A DNA stretch of 34,824 nucleotides from an uncultured Clostridia bacterium (GCA_944377145.1 CALWEH010000014.1:1-34824); one strand, 5' to 3'. Shown: positions 1-10,040, counted from the first letter of the stretch. The notes: generated from the letters alone by a model not told the origin. Numbers and translations are program-made.

Positions 1-957
1 ATTTTTTATTTTAACGCCATTCCAATAGCCGTATTTTTTATCTGATAAAATTTCGAAAATTGCAAGTGTGTCGTAGTAATTATATGTATTCAAAATTCCA
101 TTGGTAAACACATATTTTTGATACTTATATTCTTTTGTCCCGCTTGGCAGATTTTCAAGTTGACTACTATCATAACCGCCTGACATTACACCATTTGGTT
201 CAATGTAAGCATAATAAGTTACAAGATATTTATTAAAAAACTCTGAAGCATTATATTTGAATTCATAAGGTTTATATATAGTATTTTCTTCATTTCCATC
301 TTCATACAAAATTACATTTTTATCATCTTTAAAAAGCCAATCAACACTAGTGTATCCATTCTTTGTTGAACTAGCAATATCTTCGGCTTCATAATGAGTA
401 TCAAAGTATTGATAATCTCTTTCTTTCAACTTTGTTGAATAATTTTCAATATATTCGTCGTACTTATTATCAAAAGTTGATTGGTCTAATGGTGCAAGTT
501 CAAGCTTATCTTCTCCAAGTCTTTCATCATCAGCCCTCATAAAAGCAAAGGAAACTTCTTTTTCCTTAGCACCTGATATAGTTATTGTAACATCTTCATT
601 TATTTTTCCTAACATGAAGGTTCCAATTTGGATTGTTTCACCTTTAATTTGATTACTGTACCTACTGCCGGAATTATCATTTTTTGAAAATAATTCACTG
701 TCTTCTTTACCGTTAATTAAAACTTTTAACTCGCTGTAATCATAAACATCATAGCCATATAAGTTTAATCCCGAGTTTTTTATATCATTTTTTTTAAAAG
801 ATATATTACCCGAACCAAACATATCTAAATACAAATATTGACCATCAATAGTCATGCTCACACTATAATTTTTTTTACCACCGCACGCACTTAAAAGAAA
901 TGCCGCTGGCAAAATAATAGCAAAAGCCATTACTAGCATTAATATTTTTTTCTTCAT
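1..957 (-). CDS. Putative secreted lipoprotein, 3' end beyond the window
   Basis: An open frame of 319 codons runs off the left edge without a stop, so the C-terminus is missing. It begins at an ATG preceded by a good GGGAGG ribosome binding site. The N-terminus is a lipoprotein signal peptide: basic MKKK, a hydrophobic stretch, then the lipobox LLSAC with the lipidated cysteine at residue 25, followed by GG and lysines. The mature part is rich in Asp, Glu, Tyr and Asn and looks like an extracellular, beta-rich protein. I do not recognise a catalytic domain. The next gene upstream on the same strand also resembles a surface protein. Role unknown; surface anchoring is the supported part. Confidence 0.8.
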   Translation of the reverse strand, partial: MKKKILMLVMAFAIILPAAFLLSACGGKKNYSVSMTIDGQYLYLDMFGSGNISFKKNDIKNSGLNLYGYDVYDYSELKVLINGKEDSELFSKNDNSGSRYSNQIKGETIQIGTFMLGKINEDVTITISGAKEKEVSFAFMRADDERLGEDKLELAPLDQSTFDNKYDEYIENYSTKLKERDYQYFDTHYEAEDIASSTKNGYTSVDWLFKDDKNVILYEDGNEENTIYKPYEFKYNASEFFNKYLVTYYAYIEPNGVMSGGYDSSQLENLPSGTKEYKYQKYVFTNGILNTYNYYDTLAIFEILSDKKYGYWNGVKIKN

Positions 958-1092
958 AACTCCCTCCCTGTGTTATACGTAAGTCGGTTAATGATTAATA
1001 TAAGAATGTATAACTATTTATAGTATATATAAAAAATATAAAAAAATCAAACAATTTAAAACATAACATTATTTTTAATGGATTCTCTTTTA

Positions 1093-1662
1093 TTATATAT
1101 AATATGCGTATAATTTTAGTCTATAATCATTTTCTTGTGTTATATGATCTTCATAAGGCTTATAATAATGATTATTTTCTTTTATTACCCATGGTTTAAG
1201 AGATTTTCCAGTTGTATCAGTTATTTGTTCGCCAGTTCCGTTTTCTCCCGTAAAATAACCCATAAATGTTTTACCTTCAATTTCCGCAAATTCAATTTCA
1301 AAATTATTTGCTTCTGTAACAGTCATGATAAATTCATCTGGTCTATCTACAATGACAACTGAATTTGCTATGGTTTCTACATCATCAGAAAAATACAATT
1401 TCAATGCACCATTTGGTGCGTTTGTTGTTACATAACTTGAAAATACAATTTTATCTCCTCTTTTTGCATTAAAACTTCCGCTAACTGTTTCTTTATTGTA
1501 TATTTCTTGACTATATGCAGGTGAACCGTTAACTGTAACTGATAACATCGCCGAACAATTATCTGTATAAATTTGAAAATTTGCACTAAATCCAACTGTT
1601 CCATCTTCACAATCATAAACATAAGTATATGCGTGTGGTTGCTCGTATGCTAAATTTTCCAT
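1093..1662 (-). CDS. Hypothetical surface-protein-like fragment
   Basis: This 189-residue frame has no signal peptide and no clear ribosome binding site before its ATG. The frame stays open about 27 codons upstream of that ATG without another good start, which suggests a 5'-truncated remnant of a larger secreted protein. The C-terminal part has a GYFTGENGTGEQ-type segment and ends in LKLYAYYI, both reminiscent of the InlB/Listeria-Bacteroides-type repeats of Gram-positive surface proteins. A possible extended -10 promoter (TGTTATAAT, minus strand) lies at 1711-1719, so it may still be transcribed. No function can be assigned. It could be a real small protein or a decaying gene. Confidence 0.45.
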   Translation of the reverse strand: MENLAYEQPHAYTYVYDCEDGTVGFSANFQIYTDNCSAMLSVTVNGSPAYSQEIYNKETVSGSFNAKRGDKIVFSSYVTTNAPNGALKLYFSDDVETIANSVVIVDRPDEFIMTVTEANNFEIEFAEIEGKTFMGYFTGENGTGEQITDTTGKSLKPWVIKENNHYYKPYEDHITQENDYRLKLYAYYI

Positions 1663-1710
1663 ATTTAGAGTTTTTGCGTTATTTATAACATTTGAAAAAT
1701 CTGCTTTATT

Positions 1711-1719
1711 ATTATAACA
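1711..1719 (-). promoter_or_regulatory. Possible extended -10 promoter upstream of the 1093-1662 frame
   Basis: On the minus strand the sequence reads TGTTATAAT, a perfect extended -10 element, but no good -35 box lies at the right distance. The inferred start would be about 40 nt before the ATG at 1662. Confidence 0.35.
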
Positions 1720-1873
1720 TATATTTATTTGAATTTGATATTTTTATTTTAATAAATGTTAATCTTATATGAACTATTTGCTTAAATCTAAAATTAAAGT
1801 AATGGAATTAAATAAATTTTACTAACTTTAAATAATTTTGTCATGAGTTTTGTTAAATTTTGACTATAAAGCC

Positions 1874-2488
1874 TTAATCTTCGTTTATTACTTTTTTATT
1901 CCAACTTCTTTTATTACATTTAGGACATTTCATATATCTAGTTCTTCCATAGTGCATAGACCAAACAACCTGTTTATAAGTTGGTATATATTTATATTTA
2001 CAATTCTTACACTGATAAAATCCTACTTCTGTCTCTATTTTTAAACAAAAATGCACTCCAATAATAAAATCAATAAATCCCAACAATATTAATCCTATCC
2101 TCAAACCCGTTGCGATATTACAAAATGAGGCTATAAATATCATTATAATAAATGTAATAGAAGACATATAGCCTACCACAAATTCAAGAGTAAGTAAATG
2201 TTTATTACTTTTTTCTTGTTGACTTTTAAGTGCAATTATATTCTGTTCAGCTATTTTTTTATACTCATTTTCACTCAATAGCAATTTACCAGATAACAAT
2301 TCATTAGCTGTTATATCAAGAACTTTACATAGTGGAAGCATCAAAGTTGTATCTGGAAATCCATTTCCGCACTCCCATTTAGAAATCGTTTTTTCGCTCA
2401 CACCTATTTTTTGTGCGAGTTGAACTTGTGTTAAGTTTTTCGACTTTCTACATTCTTGAATAAACTTTCCAATTTGTACTAAATCCAT
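1874..2488 (-). CDS. XRE-family transcriptional regulator with membrane segment and zinc ribbon
   Basis: I start this 204-residue protein at the ATG at 2488 because AAAGGAG lies just before it; an ATG nine codons upstream has no such site. Residues 1-65 form a Cro/CI-type helix-turn-helix (IGKFIQECRKSKNLTQVQLA, then KTISKWECGNGFPD). The middle has about two hydrophobic segments, likely transmembrane helices. The C-terminus has two cysteine pairs (CKNC and CPKC about 30 residues apart), a likely zinc ribbon of a type often seen in Firmicute HTH proteins. It is probably a membrane-tethered DNA-binding regulator. Targets are unknown; it stands alone between divergent genes. Confidence 0.85.
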   Translation of the reverse strand: MDLVQIGKFIQECRKSKNLTQVQLAQKIGVSEKTISKWECGNGFPDTTLMLPLCKVLDITANELLSGKLLLSENEYKKIAEQNIIALKSQQEKSNKHLLTLEFVVGYMSSITFIIMIFIASFCNIATGLRIGLILLGFIDFIIGVHFCLKIETEVGFYQCKNCKYKYIPTYKQVVWSMHYGRTRYMKCPKCNKRSWNKKVINED

Positions 2489-2611
2489 ATTAATTTCTCC
2501 TTTTAACACAATCATTATATCATTAAATATTATAAATAACTCCCACTAACCGTAGAGTTTAATATTTTTTTTATTTTTTTGTATATTTGCACACAAACAA
2601 TCAATACCTAT

Positions 2612-2640
2612 TATACATTATCTTAAATATATGATATAAT
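2612..2640 (+). promoter_or_regulatory. Putative promoter of ogt
   Basis: TATACA and TATAAT are separated by 17 bases, and TG lies two bases before the -10 box (TGATATAAT). The -35 match is weak, so this rests mainly on the -10 element. Confidence 0.4.
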
Positions 2641-2693
2641 AGTTTTAATAAATTTTGTTTTTAAAATCTAAATTTAAATATTGAGGTTTAACT

Positions 2694-3188
2694 ATGCAAT
2701 ACACATACAAATATAATTCTCCATTAGGCAAAATCATACTTGCAAGTGATGGTGAAAATTTAATAGGTCTTTGGTTTGACAAGCAAAAATATTTTCCAAC
2801 ATATATTAAAGATAGTGAAGAAAAATCATTACCTATTTTTAAACAAACTAAAAAATGGCTTGATATATATTTTTCTGGCAAATCACCCAAATTTATTCCT
2901 CCTATTTCAATCGAAGGAGCATCTCCATTTAGAAAAAAAGTGTGGGGAATTTTACTTACAATTCCATTTGGTAAAACTATTAGTTATGGGGAAATTGCAA
3001 AACAGATTAAGAGAACAGGAACAAAAGTTTCAGCACAAGCTGTTGGAGGAGCGGTTGGTCACAATCCAATTTCAATTATAATCCCATGTCATAGAGTAAT
3101 TGGCTCAAATGGAAATCTAACAGGATATGCTGGTGGCTTAGATAAAAAATTGGCATTGCTAAAACTTGAAAATCCTAATATTGATTAA
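2694..3188 (+). CDS. ogt: Methylated-DNA--protein-cysteine methyltransferase
   Basis: Suicide DNA-repair protein that transfers the alkyl group from O6-alkylguanine to its own cysteine. The 164-residue length fits the single-module Ogt type. The N-terminal ribonuclease-H-like part (YTYKYNSPLGKIILASDGEN) is followed by the C-terminal DNA-binding module with AQAVGGAVGHNP and the active-site motif IIPCHRVIG, in which the cysteine is the acceptor. The C-terminal GYAGGLDKKLALLKLE is also typical. Translation starts at ATG 2694 after a GAGG site. It is monocistronic: the pfl operon downstream has its own promoter in the 62-base gap. Confidence 0.95.
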   Translation: MQYTYKYNSPLGKIILASDGENLIGLWFDKQKYFPTYIKDSEEKSLPIFKQTKKWLDIYFSGKSPKFIPPISIEGASPFRKKVWGILLTIPFGKTISYGEIAKQIKRTGTKVSAQAVGGAVGHNPISIIIPCHRVIGSNGNLTGYAGGLDKKLALLKLENPNID

Positions 3189-3198
3189 TGCAAAATAT

Positions 3199-3227
3199 TT
3201 GTTAACTTTTGTAGAATATGATATAAT
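3199..3227 (+). promoter_or_regulatory. Promoter of the pfl operon
   Basis: TTGTTA and a perfect TATAAT are separated by 17 bases, 23 bases before the ATG of pflB. An AGGAGG ribosome binding site lies at 3239-3244. Confidence 0.65.
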
Positions 3228-3250
3228 AAACATACATAGGAGGCGGTTAT

Positions 3251-5527
3251 ATGATTGATAATGTTGAAATTGATGTTAATTTAAAAAAAATTAATGATTA
3301 TTATTCTAAATTTAAAGGTGAAAAATGGAGAAAAACCATTGATGTGGCAGACTTTATTAAAGAAAACTATACTGAATATACAGGTGATGATAGTTTTTTA
3401 TCAGGTAAGAGTGAGCATACAAATATAGTGTGGTCTAAATGTGAAAAACTCCTTAAAAAAGAGATGAAAGTGCGTTTGTTAGATGTTGATTTAAAGCATT
3501 TATCTGGAATAGATAATTTCCCAGCTGGTTATATAGATAAAAAAAATGAAGTAATTGTAGGCCTTCAAGCAGATGCTCCATTAAAACGAATTATTAATGC
3601 TTATGGTGGAATACGAATGGCAAAAAATGCACTTAATGCCTATAATAAAAAAATGGACGCTAATAATCAAGCAATTTTTGACCAAGGAATACGAAAGACT
3701 CATAATGATGGAGTGTTTGACGCATATACTCCAGATATAAGGCGTGCTCGTAAAGCTGGTTTGATTACAGGACTTCCAGACGCTTATGGAAGAGGAAGAA
3801 TTATTGGAGATTATAGGCGTGTAGCATTGTATGGAATAGATAGATTAATTGAAGAGAAAAAATTAGATTTAAATAAACCTGAAATGCTTGATATAGATAG
3901 TGAAGAAAAAATTAGATTGCGTGAAGAAGTTAGTGAACAAATTCGTGCACTAGAAAAAATTAAATCAATGGCTAGCAAGTATGGTTATGATATTTCTTTA
4001 CCTGCATCTAACGCTCAGGAAGCTTTTCAATGGACATATTTTGCCTACCTTGCTTCTGTTAAAGAAAACAATGGTGCTGCAATGAGTTTAGGAAGAGTGT
4101 CAACCTTCTTAGATATATACATTGAAAGAGATATGGCTGAAGGAAAATTAAACGAGATTGATGCACAAGAACTAGTTGACCAATTCACTATTAAATTGCG
4201 TCTTGTTCGTCATTTAAGAACTCCAGAATATGATGAAATTTTTGGCGGAGATCCTACATGGGTTACTGAAAGTATAGGTGGAATGTTAGATGAAAATCAT
4301 AGTTTAGTTACAAAAAATTCATTTAGATTTTTACATTCATTAATCAATTTGGATCCTAGTCCAGAACCCAATTTAACAGTGTTATGGTCAACAAATCTAC
4401 CTGAAAATTTTAAAAAATATTGTGCTAAAATTTCAATTTTAACAGACAGTATTCAATATGAAAATGATGATATTATGCGTCCAATATATGGTAATGATTA
4501 TGCTATAGCTTGTTGTGTATCAGCTATGAAAATTGGAAAACAAATGCAGTTTTTTGGCGCTAGATGCAATCTTGCAAAATCACTTCTTTATTCTATAAAT
4601 GAAGGTAAAGATGAAAAAAGCGGTGTGCAAGTAGTTGATGGCATTGCCAAAATAGACGATGAGGTTTTAGATTATAATAAAGTAAAAAAGGCATATTTTA
4701 ATACTCTTGATAAAGTTGCAAAAACTTATGTTGATGCATTAAACATTATTCATTATATGCATGATAAATACGCTTATGAAGCAGGTCAAATGGCTTTGCA
4801 CGATACTCATGTAGAACGATTAATGGCGTTTGGAGTTGCTGGTTTATCTGTTGCCACAGACTCATTATCTGCTATAAAATATGCAAAAGTTACTCCTATT
4901 AGAAATGAAAATGGTATTGCAGTAGATTTTAAAATTGAAGGTGAATTCCCTAAATATGGAAATGATGATGATAGAGTAGATAAAATTGCAGTTGAAATTG
5001 TAGAATATTTTATATCTACATTAAAAAAACATAAATTATATCGCAATGCTATACATACATTATCTGTTTTAACAATAACATCAAATGTTATGTATGGTAA
5101 AAAGACTGGTGCCACTCCAGACGGAAGAAAAGCTGGCGAAGCTTTTGCTCCAGGTGCCAATCCAATGCACGGAAGAGATTGCTCAGGTGCATTGTCCTCA
5201 TTAAATTCAGTTGCAAAAATTCCTTATGCAAATTGTTGTCAAGATGGAGTTTCAAACACATTCTCAATCATTCCAAACGCATTAGGACATGATATGGATA
5301 GCAGAGTTAACAACTTAGTTAAAATTCTAGACGGATATTTTATTCAAAAAGCTCAACACATAAATGTAAATGTGCTTGATAGAGAAAAACTAATAGATGC
5401 AATGAATAATCCTGATAAATACCCTACTCTTACTATTAGAGTTTCAGGTTATGCAGTTAATTTTAACAAGCTTTCTCGAGCTCATCAAGAAGAAGTTATT
5501 GCCCGCACATTCCATGAAAAAAGATAA
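3251..5527 (+). CDS. pflB: Formate C-acetyltransferase (pyruvate formate-lyase)
   Basis: Cytoplasmic glycyl-radical enzyme that converts pyruvate and CoA to acetyl-CoA and formate in anaerobic fermentation. Its 758 residues match the usual length of about 760. The two catalytic cysteines are C421 and C422 in IACCVSAMK, and the glycyl radical site is G733 in the motif RVSGYAVNF near the C-terminus. The conserved [15 protein letters not shown] and [10 protein letters not shown] stretches are also present. It is first in an operon with a transglutaminase-like gene and the activating enzyme pflA, and it is preceded by its own promoter and a strong AGGAGG site. No damage is seen. Confidence 0.97.
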   Translation: MIDNVEIDVNLKKINDYYSKFKGEKWRKTIDVADFIKENYTEYTGDDSFLSGKSEHTNIVWSKCEKLLKKEMKVRLLDVDLKHLSGIDNFPAGYIDKKNEVIVGLQADAPLKRIINAYGGIRMAKNALNAYNKKMDANNQAIFDQGIRKTHNDGVFDAYTPDIRRARKAGLITGLPDAYGRGRIIGDYRRVALYGIDRLIEEKKLDLNKPEMLDIDSEEKIRLREEVSEQIRALEKIKSMASKYGYDISLPASNAQEAFQWTYFAYLASVKENNGAAMSLGRVSTFLDIYIERDMAEGKLNEIDAQELVDQFTIKLRLVRHLRTPEYDEIFGGDPTWVTESIGGMLDENHSLVTKNSFRFLHSLINLDPSPEPNLTVLWSTNLPENFKKYCAKISILTDSIQYENDDIMRPIYGNDYAIACCVSAMKIGKQMQFFGARCNLAKSLLYSINEGKDEKSGVQVVDGIAKIDDEVLDYNKVKKAYFNTLDKVAKTYVDALNIIHYMHDKYAYEAGQMALHDTHVERLMAFGVAGLSVATDSLSAIKYAKVTPIRNENGIAVDFKIEGEFPKYGNDDDRVDKIAVEIVEYFISTLKKHKLYRNAIHTLSVLTITSNVMYGKKTGATPDGRKAGEAFAPGANPMHGRDCSGALSSLNSVAKIPYANCCQDGVSNTFSIIPNALGHDMDSRVNNLVKILDGYFIQKAQHINVNVLDREKLIDAMNNPDKYPTLTIRVSGYAVNFNKLSRAHQEEVIARTFHEKR

Positions 5528-5538
5528 GGTATAATAAT

Positions 5539-6087
5539 ATGAATTTTTTAAAAAATAATATCAAAACTCCAAAAGATTTATTAAAATATTTAAGTGAAAA
5601 TATGCATTATGGTTTTACTTATAGAAATAAAGTTTTTTCAGACAATGAAGAAGACTTTAATGATAATATGAATAAATATTACAAATTAAGATTAAAAGAA
5701 AACTTTGTTAAAAATAAATATGGTGTTTGTTGGGATTTTTGTGAGTTTGAAAGATTATTTTTTGAAGAAATGAAAATCCCACACGAATGTTACTTTTACA
5801 TATCATTTTTTAGTCGCAGCGAAGGTGGACCTACACACACTTTTCTTCTTTACGAACATAATGGAAAATGTTATTGGTTTGAATATGCTTGGCAGAAATT
5901 TAGAGGTATATGGGAATATAAAAATAAGCATGAGGCTCTCGTTGATATATTAAAAAAATTTAGTGACAATTTTAATAGAAAGTTTGAAAACATTGAAATA
6001 TACAAAATAAAAAAGGCAAAATCAAGATTAAATACTTATGAGTTTGTGAACCATTGTTTAAGCGGAGAAAAGATAGAATTAAATTAG
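5539..6087 (+). CDS. Transglutaminase-like (papain-fold) protein within the pfl operon
   Basis: This 182-residue soluble protein starts 12 bases after pflB and ends 15 bases before pflA. A plausible catalytic triad can be read: C64 in YGVCWDFCEFERLFF, H100 in PTHTFLLYE, and E115 in CYWFEYAW. This Cys-His-Asp/Glu order is that of the transglutaminase-like/cysteine-peptidase superfamily, and the motif style fits small Firmicute proteins annotated as transglutaminase-like. There is no signal peptide, so it should be cytoplasmic. Its substrate is unknown. The placement between the enzyme and its activase suggests co-expression with PFL, but a functional link is only inference. The ribosome binding site is weak (AAGG, 10 bases upstream). 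Confidence 0.7.
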   Translation: MNFLKNNIKTPKDLLKYLSENMHYGFTYRNKVFSDNEEDFNDNMNKYYKLRLKENFVKNKYGVCWDFCEFERLFFEEMKIPHECYFYISFFSRSEGGPTHTFLLYEHNGKCYWFEYAWQKFRGIWEYKNKHEALVDILKKFSDNFNRKFENIEIYKIKKAKSRLNTYEFVNHCLSGEKIELN

Positions 6088-6102
6088 AATTGGTAAAAAA
6101 AA

Positions 6103-6819
6103 ATGAAAAATGAAATTATTGGCAATATTAATAGTGTTGAAAGCATGGGACTTGTAGACGGGCCTGGTATTCGTTATGTCGTGTTTTTGCAAGGATGCAA
6201 GTTAAGATGCCTTTATTGCCATAATCCTGAAACATGGGAGATAAATAAAAAATGTGAACAAATAACTCCGTCTGAACTTATAAAAAAAATTGTTAGATTT
6301 AAAAGTTATTTTGGCTCAGACGGCGGTGTTACTTTCTCTGGTGGAGAGCCTTTGCTTCAACCTGAATTTCTAGTTGAATGTTTAAAACTTTGCAAAAAAC
6401 ATGGTATTCATACAGCCATTGACACTGCAGGTGTAGGCTTTGGAAATTATGACGAAATTTTAAATTATACAGATCTTGTTATTCTTGACATTAAAGCTGT
6501 AGATCCTAGTGAATACAAAAAAATTACAGGTTTAGATATGGATTTATTCAATAATTTCTTATTAACTTGTATTAAACTAAATAAAAAATTATGGATTAGA
6601 CAAGTTATTGTTCCAAATATAAATGATAATGAAGAAAGTGTATTAAAACTTAAAAATTTCATCAAAAAAATCAAAAATATTGACAAACTAGAACTTTTAC
6701 CATATAAAACATTAGGTGTACATAAATATAAAAATTTACATATTCCCTATCGCCTTGAAGGTGTATTAGATATGGACGAAAATAAATGTATTAAATTAGA
6801 AAAAATTCTATTAAATTAA
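6103..6819 (+). CDS. pflA: Pyruvate formate-lyase activating enzyme
   Basis: Radical-SAM enzyme that installs the glycyl radical on PFL. The 238-residue length is usual. The 4Fe-4S/SAM motif CKLRCLYC gives cysteines C32, C36 and C39 (CxxxCxxC). The following GGVTFSGGEPLLQPEF contains the GGE SAM-binding motif. The LPYKTLGVHKY stretch near the C-terminus is typical of PflA. It is the last gene of the pfl operon, with a poor ribosome binding site before its ATG, so translation may be coupled to or weaker than the upstream genes. A bidirectional terminator follows 82 bases downstream. Confidence 0.95.
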   Translation: MKNEIIGNINSVESMGLVDGPGIRYVVFLQGCKLRCLYCHNPETWEINKKCEQITPSELIKKIVRFKSYFGSDGGVTFSGGEPLLQPEFLVECLKLCKKHGIHTAIDTAGVGFGNYDEILNYTDLVILDIKAVDPSEYKKITGLDMDLFNNFLLTCIKLNKKLWIRQVIVPNINDNEESVLKLKNFIKKIKNIDKLELLPYKTLGVHKYKNLHIPYRLEGVLDMDENKCIKLEKILLN

Positions 6820-6901
6820 ATAATAAAATAATTAATTATTAAATAATTTGTTTTACAACTCTGTTATATTAAATATTTTGAAAAATTTTTAAAAATAATA
6901 T

Positions 6902-6939
6902 AAAATAGACCGATAATTAATATTTTACCGGTCTATTTT
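6902..6939. terminator. Bidirectional terminator between pflA and the ABC permease gene
   Basis: Perfect 11-bp inverted repeat, AAAATAGACCG at 6902-6912 and CGGTCTATTTT at 6929-6939. The A/T ends provide a U tract on either strand, so it can serve both converging genes. The rest of the 280-base gap is plain AT-rich sequence. Confidence 0.8.
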
Positions 6940-7099
6940 GTTATATTAAAAATTATAATATTTTTTATATTTTAATTTTATTTTATAATTTTTTATTTAT
7001 TTTATTAAAATAATAAGTTTAATTTAATATATTTAGATAAATATTTTTTATTTTTAATTTATTTTTTGTTTAATATTTTATTAAATATTATAAAATAAT

Positions 7100-9049
7100 T
7101 TATTCCATAGCTTTCAAACTTTCATTCATGTTTATTTTTATTATTTTTCTTCTCAAAATTAATGTAACTAAAAATGTGAATAACAATACTACTATAGGAG
7201 CAATAATCCATATAAACCAACTTACACCGCTAATTGTGCCTGAACCTATTATTGCATACAAAAGCCAAATTAATATTATTCCAACAGGATAACCAAATAC
7301 AATACCAATAAAAGAATTAATATAAACTTCCCTATAAATATATCCTGCCAACTCATTATCATTATAACCAAGCACCATAAGGGTAGCTATTTCTTTAACT
7401 CTCTCACTTATACTAATATTTGTAAGAGTATATATTACAACAGCTGTTAAAAGACCGGCAAACACTATTATTACTAAAGAGATTCCAATAACAGCTTCAG
7501 AGTTAAGTCCATTGAATAAACACAAATCTAATAAAGCTAATCCTGCAAACACAAGCCCAGTAGAAAATGCTATGGATACAACAGACATAATAAATCTATT
7601 CATATATCTCAATACATTTCTAAAAGTGGATTTATATTTAAATGAAATTCTTTTCCACAATGCAGGTATTTTTTCTAAAATAACTTTTTTACCTGCAGGA
7701 GGAGATTTTGGTTTTAATAAATTTGCAGGAGGCTCTTTTGTCATTTTAACAACTGTAAGTGTAGTAACTGCTAAAATTCCTAAAATGATAAAAATAAATG
7801 TTACAAAATAAAAAGTTGGATTTACTACAGAAGACATTGGAGGCATAAAATATGTAGCTCCAAAAACTTCATATACTAAATACAAAATGCCAATTCCTAC
7901 AAAATAAGCTATAACCCCTCCTACTATAGTGGCAAGAAATGCAAATATTAAATATTTAAACAATATTTTAGAGGTTGAATAGCCTAATGTTTTTAAACAA
8001 GCAATTTGAGACCTTTCTTCATCAATAAGCCTTGTCATAGTAGAAAAAGATACCAATGCCGTTATAAGTAAAAATGCCGCAACAACAAGATAGCTTATTT
8101 TTGTTAATTTTTCACTATATGATATTAAAGAATTAAAACTATAATTTTGATATAAAGTTATAACCTCTACTTCAGGTAAAAGGTTATTAATATCAATTTT
8201 AGCTTTATCAACCATTTTTTCATATTCTGTTGAAAAAGCATTAAAAACACTTCTATCTTCTAAGGCTAAATACATATCTCCCATTGCTATAAAGGGTTGA
8301 TTTAACTCCTCTGGTATATTTGGTTCAACATCTTTATATGTTGGTATTAAATCAATAGGTATATATATTATATTTTTTAAAACATTCATATTATCTACAG
8401 CTGATATGTCTGACATATCTACATCTAAAGAATTATTGTAACTAGGATCAGCTGTATTTGCAATATTAAGAGGATTTTGCACTATTCCTTTAACTGTAAC
8501 AGTTATTGGAGTTAATCTGTTAAGCATATTTGAAGTTTGTTCGTCAATCTCAACACCATTTTGAATACTAAAATTTGTAATAATATCTTTAAAATTTAAT
8601 TCAATTTGCTCTCCTATTTCATAGCTTTCAATTTCATTATCTGCTTGTTCTACATAAACCTCATTAGAAGATGTAGATTTTTCTCCTTCAATAATTTCTA
8701 AAACATTTACAGTCTGACTATTTAAATCAACAAATTGTAATCTAACTGAATATTTTTCAGAAATTTTTAAATCTATACTAGCCCCAATTTCAACTGTAGC
8801 ACCTTTAAAAAAGTCTTTTACAGTTTGAACATCTTGAGATGTAAATCCAGTTGTAGATTTGCTTTTAATTATAAAATCACTTACATTTTGATTTATATAA
8901 TATTCTTCTAAAGAAACATCTATTTTATCTGAAGCCATTCCAAAACCTGAAATAAAGCCAATTGATACTATTATTATAAACACTAAAGATAAAAATCGAG
9001 TTAAATGTTTTCGAAACATTCTCCCAATAACTTTTAAATATGTTTTCAT
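7100..9049 (-). CDS. ABC transporter permease, FtsX/MacB type
   Basis: Membrane subunit of an ABC system, about 649 residues. The N-terminal segment [20 protein letters not shown] leads into a first transmembrane helix (about residues 18-40). A long extracytoplasmic domain follows to about 310, then three helices with an FtsX core containing SQIACLKTLGYS, and a second copy near the C-terminus with VKEIATLMVLGYNDNELAG. Such two-core permeases pair with LolD/MacB-like ATPases, here encoded just upstream. The ATPase stop and this ATG overlap as TAATG. An in-frame GTG at 9055, five bases after GGAG, is an alternative start. The substrate is unknown; lipid, peptide or cell-envelope roles are all possible. 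Confidence 0.9.
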   Translation of the reverse strand: MKTYLKVIGRMFRKHLTRFLSLVFIIIVSIGFISGFGMASDKIDVSLEEYYINQNVSDFIIKSKSTTGFTSQDVQTVKDFFKGATVEIGASIDLKISEKYSVRLQFVDLNSQTVNVLEIIEGEKSTSSNEVYVEQADNEIESYEIGEQIELNFKDIITNFSIQNGVEIDEQTSNMLNRLTPITVTVKGIVQNPLNIANTADPSYNNSLDVDMSDISAVDNMNVLKNIIYIPIDLIPTYKDVEPNIPEELNQPFIAMGDMYLALEDRSVFNAFSTEYEKMVDKAKIDINNLLPEVEVITLYQNYSFNSLISYSEKLTKISYLVVAAFLLITALVSFSTMTRLIDEERSQIACLKTLGYSTSKILFKYLIFAFLATIVGGVIAYFVGIGILYLVYEVFGATYFMPPMSSVVNPTFYFVTFIFIILGILAVTTLTVVKMTKEPPANLLKPKSPPAGKKVILEKIPALWKRISFKYKSTFRNVLRYMNRFIMSVVSIAFSTGLVFAGLALLDLCLFNGLNSEAVIGISLVIIVFAGLLTAVVIYTLTNISISERVKEIATLMVLGYNDNELAGYIYREVYINSFIGIVFGYPVGIILIWLLYAIIGSGTISGVSWFIWIIAPIVVLLFTFLVTLILRRKIIKINMNESLKAME

Positions 9050-9750
9050 TACCACTCAATCTCCTCTACAGATTTTGGCGATTTATTTTTAACAATTTTT
9101 GTAATCTGCCCATTTTTTATATAAATAACTTTATCTGCCATATCCTTTATAGCTGTATTATGAGTAACTATAATAACTAATTTTTGGCGTTGCTTACATA
9201 TAGTATGCAATAATTTCAGTATTTTTTTACCAGTAATATAGTCTAATGCACCTGTAGGTTCATCACATAATAAAAGTTTAGGATTTTTAGCAATAGCACG
9301 TGCAATAGCCACACGCTGTTGTTCTCCTCCTGATAATTGTGATGGAAAATTTGCAAGTCTATCCTGTAATCCCACTTCAGTTAATACTTCTTGAGGGTCA
9401 ATATGATTAGGACAAATTTCAACAGCAATTTCAACATTTTCAAGAGCTGTTAAATTAGGCATCAAGTTATAAAATTGAAATACAAATCCAACATCATTTC
9501 TTCTATATTCTGTAAGCCCACCTTTATCTAATTTTGTTATATCTTTCCCATCAACAATAACTTCTCCAGAACTTGCATTATCCATTCCGCCTAATATATT
9601 TAACAAAGTGGTTTTACCAGCTCCAGAAGAACCTAATATAACTACAAATTCTCCATTTTCTAATTCAAAAGAAACATTTGATAATGCTGTTACACTAAGC
9701 TCACCCTTACCATATATTTTGCATGTGTTTTTTAAATTTAAATACCCCAT
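9049..9750 (-). CDS. ABC transporter ATP-binding protein, LolD/MacB type
   Basis: ATPase partner of the adjacent permease. The 233 residues hold all nucleotide-binding motifs: Walker [11 protein letters not shown]-loop in [12 protein letters not shown], signature [14 protein letters not shown], Walker [13 protein letters not shown], and H-loop VTHN. The ALENV and GALD features are those of the LolD/MacB/FtsE group, which couples to FtsX-like permeases in mechanotransmission or lipoprotein/peptide handling rather than classic import. It starts at ATG 9750 after an AGGGG site. The gene pair forms a two-gene operon with its own promoter. Confidence 0.95.
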   Translation of the reverse strand: MGYLNLKNTCKIYGKGELSVTALSNVSFELENGEFVVILGSSGAGKTTLLNILGGMDNASSGEVIVDGKDITKLDKGGLTEYRRNDVGFVFQFYNLMPNLTALENVEIAVEICPNHIDPQEVLTEVGLQDRLANFPSQLSGGEQQRVAIARAIAKNPKLLLCDEPTGALDYITGKKILKLLHTICKQRQKLVIIVTHNTAIKDMADKVIYIKNGQITKIVKNKSPKSVEEIEW

Positions 9751-9810
9751 AACTACCCCTTTTAAATAATAATTGTATTATCTAAACTAATTTTCACCTT
9801 ATAATATGTA

Positions 9811-9839
9811 ATTATATAAACAATATTTTTAAAAGTCAA
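9811..9839 (-). promoter_or_regulatory. Promoter of the ABC transporter operon
   Basis: On the minus strand TTGACT and a perfect TATAAT are separated by 17 bases, giving a leader of about 55 nt before the ATPase ATG. Confidence 0.7.
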
Positions 9840-10040
9840 TAAATGTAAGTTTTAAAATATATTAAATTTTTATAAAATTGTTAATATCATATTATTAATA
9901 TTTAACTGTTTATCATTTTATCATTTATAAATATACAATTTATTAAATATTTAATTTAATTTGATAGCATTATTAAAAAAAATATGATATACTTAACATG
10001 AGCTTAATTTAGCTATAAATTTAATACAAAGGAGGAATAA

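Noticed and set aside
4807..5160. A 117-codon minus-strand frame inside pflB
   Set aside because: It lies wholly antisense within the well-supported pflB gene and has no start signals.
9885..9905. TTAATA-TCATAT-TATTAA inverted repeat upstream of the rubredoxin operon, considered as a PerR-type box
   Set aside because: Only six A/T pairs match and it does not fit the PerR consensus; such repeats are expected by chance in DNA this AT-rich.
9961..9993. TTGATA with TATGAT (16 bases) or TATACT (21 bases) before the double-rubredoxin gene, considered as its promoter
   Set aside because: Neither pair combines a good -10 with a good spacer, so I could not choose a promoter with confidence.
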